Shown here: positions 11,289-12,307 of the stretch, one piece after another
How positions within the stretch are numbered: the stretch's first letter is position 1
Layout of the letters: each line of letters begins with the position of its first letter
NCBI GenBank assembly: GCA_026770585.1
Contig: MU646607.1
Coordinates: forward strand, 320,610 to 332,916
From: Baffinella frigidus
Lineage: Eukaryota; Cryptophyceae; Cryptomonadales; Baffinellaceae
DNA length: 12,307 bases
Reading direction: 5' to 3'
Notes under the pieces: model-generated
What the model saw: only the letters and a program-made list of their open reading frames with translations
The model's database searches: none
What the model was told of the DNA's origin: nothing
Position numbers and translations under genes: made by a program

Positions 11289-11328
11289 ACCCTGGATCTG
11301 CTTCGGCATGCCGAAGCAGATCCAGGGT
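11289..11328. repeat. 40-base perfect palindrome in the intergenic region
   Basis: The left arm is ACCCTGGATCTGCTTCGGCA and the right arm is its exact reverse complement, with no spacer. The next outward base pair (11288/11329) no longer matches, so the arms end sharply. It could bind a dimeric regulator of both genes, form a cruciform, or be a tiny foldback remnant. Confidence 0.9.
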
Positions 11329-11667
11329 CGCTTCTCGAATGACAACTAGCACTCTTGTCGCTCGATGGGGGCAACGCGCCAAAGGCGCGGAGAGGCAATT
11401 GTGGGCCGCCTCACTCATCCAGTCCCCGCTTCCACACGCAGAGCTCTGCGGAGAAAGCGCTCAGAGGGGGGAAGAGGGTGCACATTCCGAATCTCCCGCT
11501 CCAAGCACCCAACGAAATGGCCAGAGAGGGGACGCGGCAGTGGGGGTCTGACCTGGCCGGAGCGAGGCGCTGGTGCTTGCGGCAGGAAGTTCTCTGAGAG
11601 AGGACGAGTCGCGGCGCGCCCCCACGAGTGAAACCTTAAAATCCCAACCATAAGTTGTTAAGTTGAC

Positions 11668-11696
11668 ACTTTTGAAAAGTTAACTTTTGAAAAGTT
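11668..11696. repeat. Tandem 14-base motif ACTTTTGAAAAGTT upstream of V-ATPase subunit d
   Basis: Two identical copies at 11668-11681 and 11683-11696 are separated by one A. Each is a near-perfect dyad (ACTTTT-G-AAAAGT). They lie about 110-140 bases before the chosen start codon, so they may be promoter or 5' UTR elements. The role is inferred only from position and symmetry. Confidence 0.6.
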
Positions 11697-11807
11697 GTGA
11701 GATCAAGATTTGATTCAAATCAAATGAAGGTAAAACCTTGTAAATTTAGCCCAACTTTCGGGGAAAGATTTTTCGGGTCCGCCAGGAGTCTCCCAGCGTT
11801 CGTCACC

Positions 11808-12106
11808 ATGGCAGCCCTCACGTTCAACCTGGACGACGGGTTCACCGAGGCGGTGGTGCGCGGGTACCGTTCAGGCATTCTGAGCGCCGCGGACTACTCC
11901 AACCTGGGGCAGTGCGACGGCCTCGAGGATATGCGCATGCATTTGGCTGTTACCGACTACGGCAACTTCCTGCAGAACGAGCCGGCGCCGCTGCAGACCA
12001 TGACCATCAGCGAGAAGTGCACGGAGAAGCTTGTGGATGAGTTCAACTACCTCCGGTGCAACGCCTCTGGCGAGCTCGCGAAGTTCCTGGACTACATCAC
12101 ATATGG
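11808..12106 (+). CDS. VMA6: V-type proton ATPase subunit d, first coding exon (partial)
   Basis: Subunit d caps the membrane c-ring of the V-ATPase and couples it to the rotating central stalk, at vacuole and other endomembranes. ATG at 11808 is chosen: it has a strong context (gtcaccATGg) and the protein starts where the family does, MAALTFNLDDGFTEAVVRG. Family hallmarks follow: ADYSNLGQCDGLEDMRMHL, TDYGNFLQNEP, EKCTEKLVDEF and FLDYITYG. In homologues YITYG continues with a Y/H-MIDN motif, absent here, so an intron starts at 12107 (GG/GTCCCC, phase 2). About 99 of the roughly 350 residues are present. An in-frame ATG at 11724 could add 28 residues but matches no known family extension. It is transcribed away from RCC1. 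No acceptor is visible before the window ends. Confidence 0.93.
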
Positions 12107-12307
12107 GTCCCCCACCCTCCCCGATCCCCCCCCTCCGACGGAGCCGGGGGAACAGCAGTCTAGTGCCGTGCAGCCGACACCTGGGGCAGCGTGCACCGGA
12201 AGTTGTCCCGCTGCTCCGCTCCTCCCCCAATCCCCACCCGTCAGTGTGCTTGACGCGATGGTGAACTAGCTGACGCGACGTCACCTTGAGCCTCCCCTGC
12301 GCCCCCC
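12107..12307 (+). other. V-ATPase subunit d intron 1, 5' part
   Basis: C-rich sequence follows the proposed donor GTCCCC. The open frame continues to a stop at about 12269 but loses all similarity to subunit d at YITYG and becomes Pro/Ser/Gln-rich, as expected for read-through into an intron. The next exon is outside the window. Confidence 0.7.

Larger units (their letters stand above)
11183..11807. promoter_or_regulatory. Divergent upstream region between RCC1 and V-ATPase subunit d
   Basis: 625 bases separate the two start codons, so both promoters and 5' untranslated regions must fit here. The RCC1 half is GC-rich and holds a 40-base perfect palindrome (11289-11328). The subunit d half turns AT-rich from about 11635 and holds a duplicated 14-base motif. 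No clear TATA box was recognised. Overlapping ORFs here show no family similarity or consistent codon pattern. Confidence 0.6.

Noticed and set aside
10769-11551. 260-codon plus-strand ORF
   Set aside because: It crosses TTTCAGG minisatellite, the RCC1 exon 1 region on the other strand and the palindrome. Its protein has no recognisable family and an erratic composition. It is a GC-rich chance frame.
11724-11807. 28-residue N-terminal extension of V-ATPase subunit d
   Set aside because: The in-frame ATG at 11724 exists, but the extension is not family-like and the ATG at 11808 has a much better context. Left open only as a minor possibility.
12107-12269. Continuation of the V-ATPase subunit d ORF to a stop
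   Set aside because: Similarity stops exactly at YITYG, next to a GT. The rest is Pro/Ser-rich read-through, and the family should continue with about 250 more conserved residues.

Overview
The window is nuclear DNA from a eukaryote, most likely a photosynthetic protist or green alga. The reasons are spliced genes with many short exons, plant-type telomere-like TTTAGGG arrays inside introns, and a V-ATPase subunit d whose N-terminus reads more like plant than animal or fungal versions. The species cannot be named from the sequence.

Two divergent genes are recognisable. On the minus strand, from 11182 down past the left edge, lies a 14-exon (visible part) gene for RCC1, the chromatin-bound guanine nucleotide exchange factor of Ran. 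Joining the exons gives an open frame of 468 codons. The seven-bladed propeller can be followed almost to its end, including the beta-wedge and the conserved Asp/Asp/His positions of the Ran-facing side. Its first 82 residues are not the usual short basic RCC1 tail. They carry a motif with the same spacing as the conserved central segment of nucleoporin NUP50 (LN-x5-W-x7-NP-x9-DY). On the plus strand, from 11808, lies the first exon of V-type ATPase subunit d (VMA6/ATP6V0D), cut by an intron and then by the right edge. The 625 bases between the two start codons form a shared upstream region with a 40-base perfect palindrome.

About 1.4 kb of the RCC1 gene is coding and roughly 9.7 kb is intron. 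The introns are not random. Seven exons (1, 4, 6, 7, 8, 10, 13) have extra partial copies of themselves next door. Copies of the 5' part of an exon, with its AG acceptor, lie only on the acceptor side. Copies of the 3' part, usually with its donor, lie only on the donor side. The simplest reading is repeated local tandem duplication across exon/intron junctions, leaving one intact exon in the middle. Exon 7 shows this as an exact 100-base tandem array.

The rest of the intron sequence is degenerate G/C-rich minisatellite (TTTAGGG, TTTCGGG, TTTGGG, TTGAGGG, TTTCAGG, CACCCTG families), a GA-rich tract, and several small foldback elements with inverted termini (2184-2308, 2967-3098, 8526-8704, and a three-copy family at 6347, 6686 and 10094). 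No rRNA, tRNA, CRISPR or transposase gene was seen.
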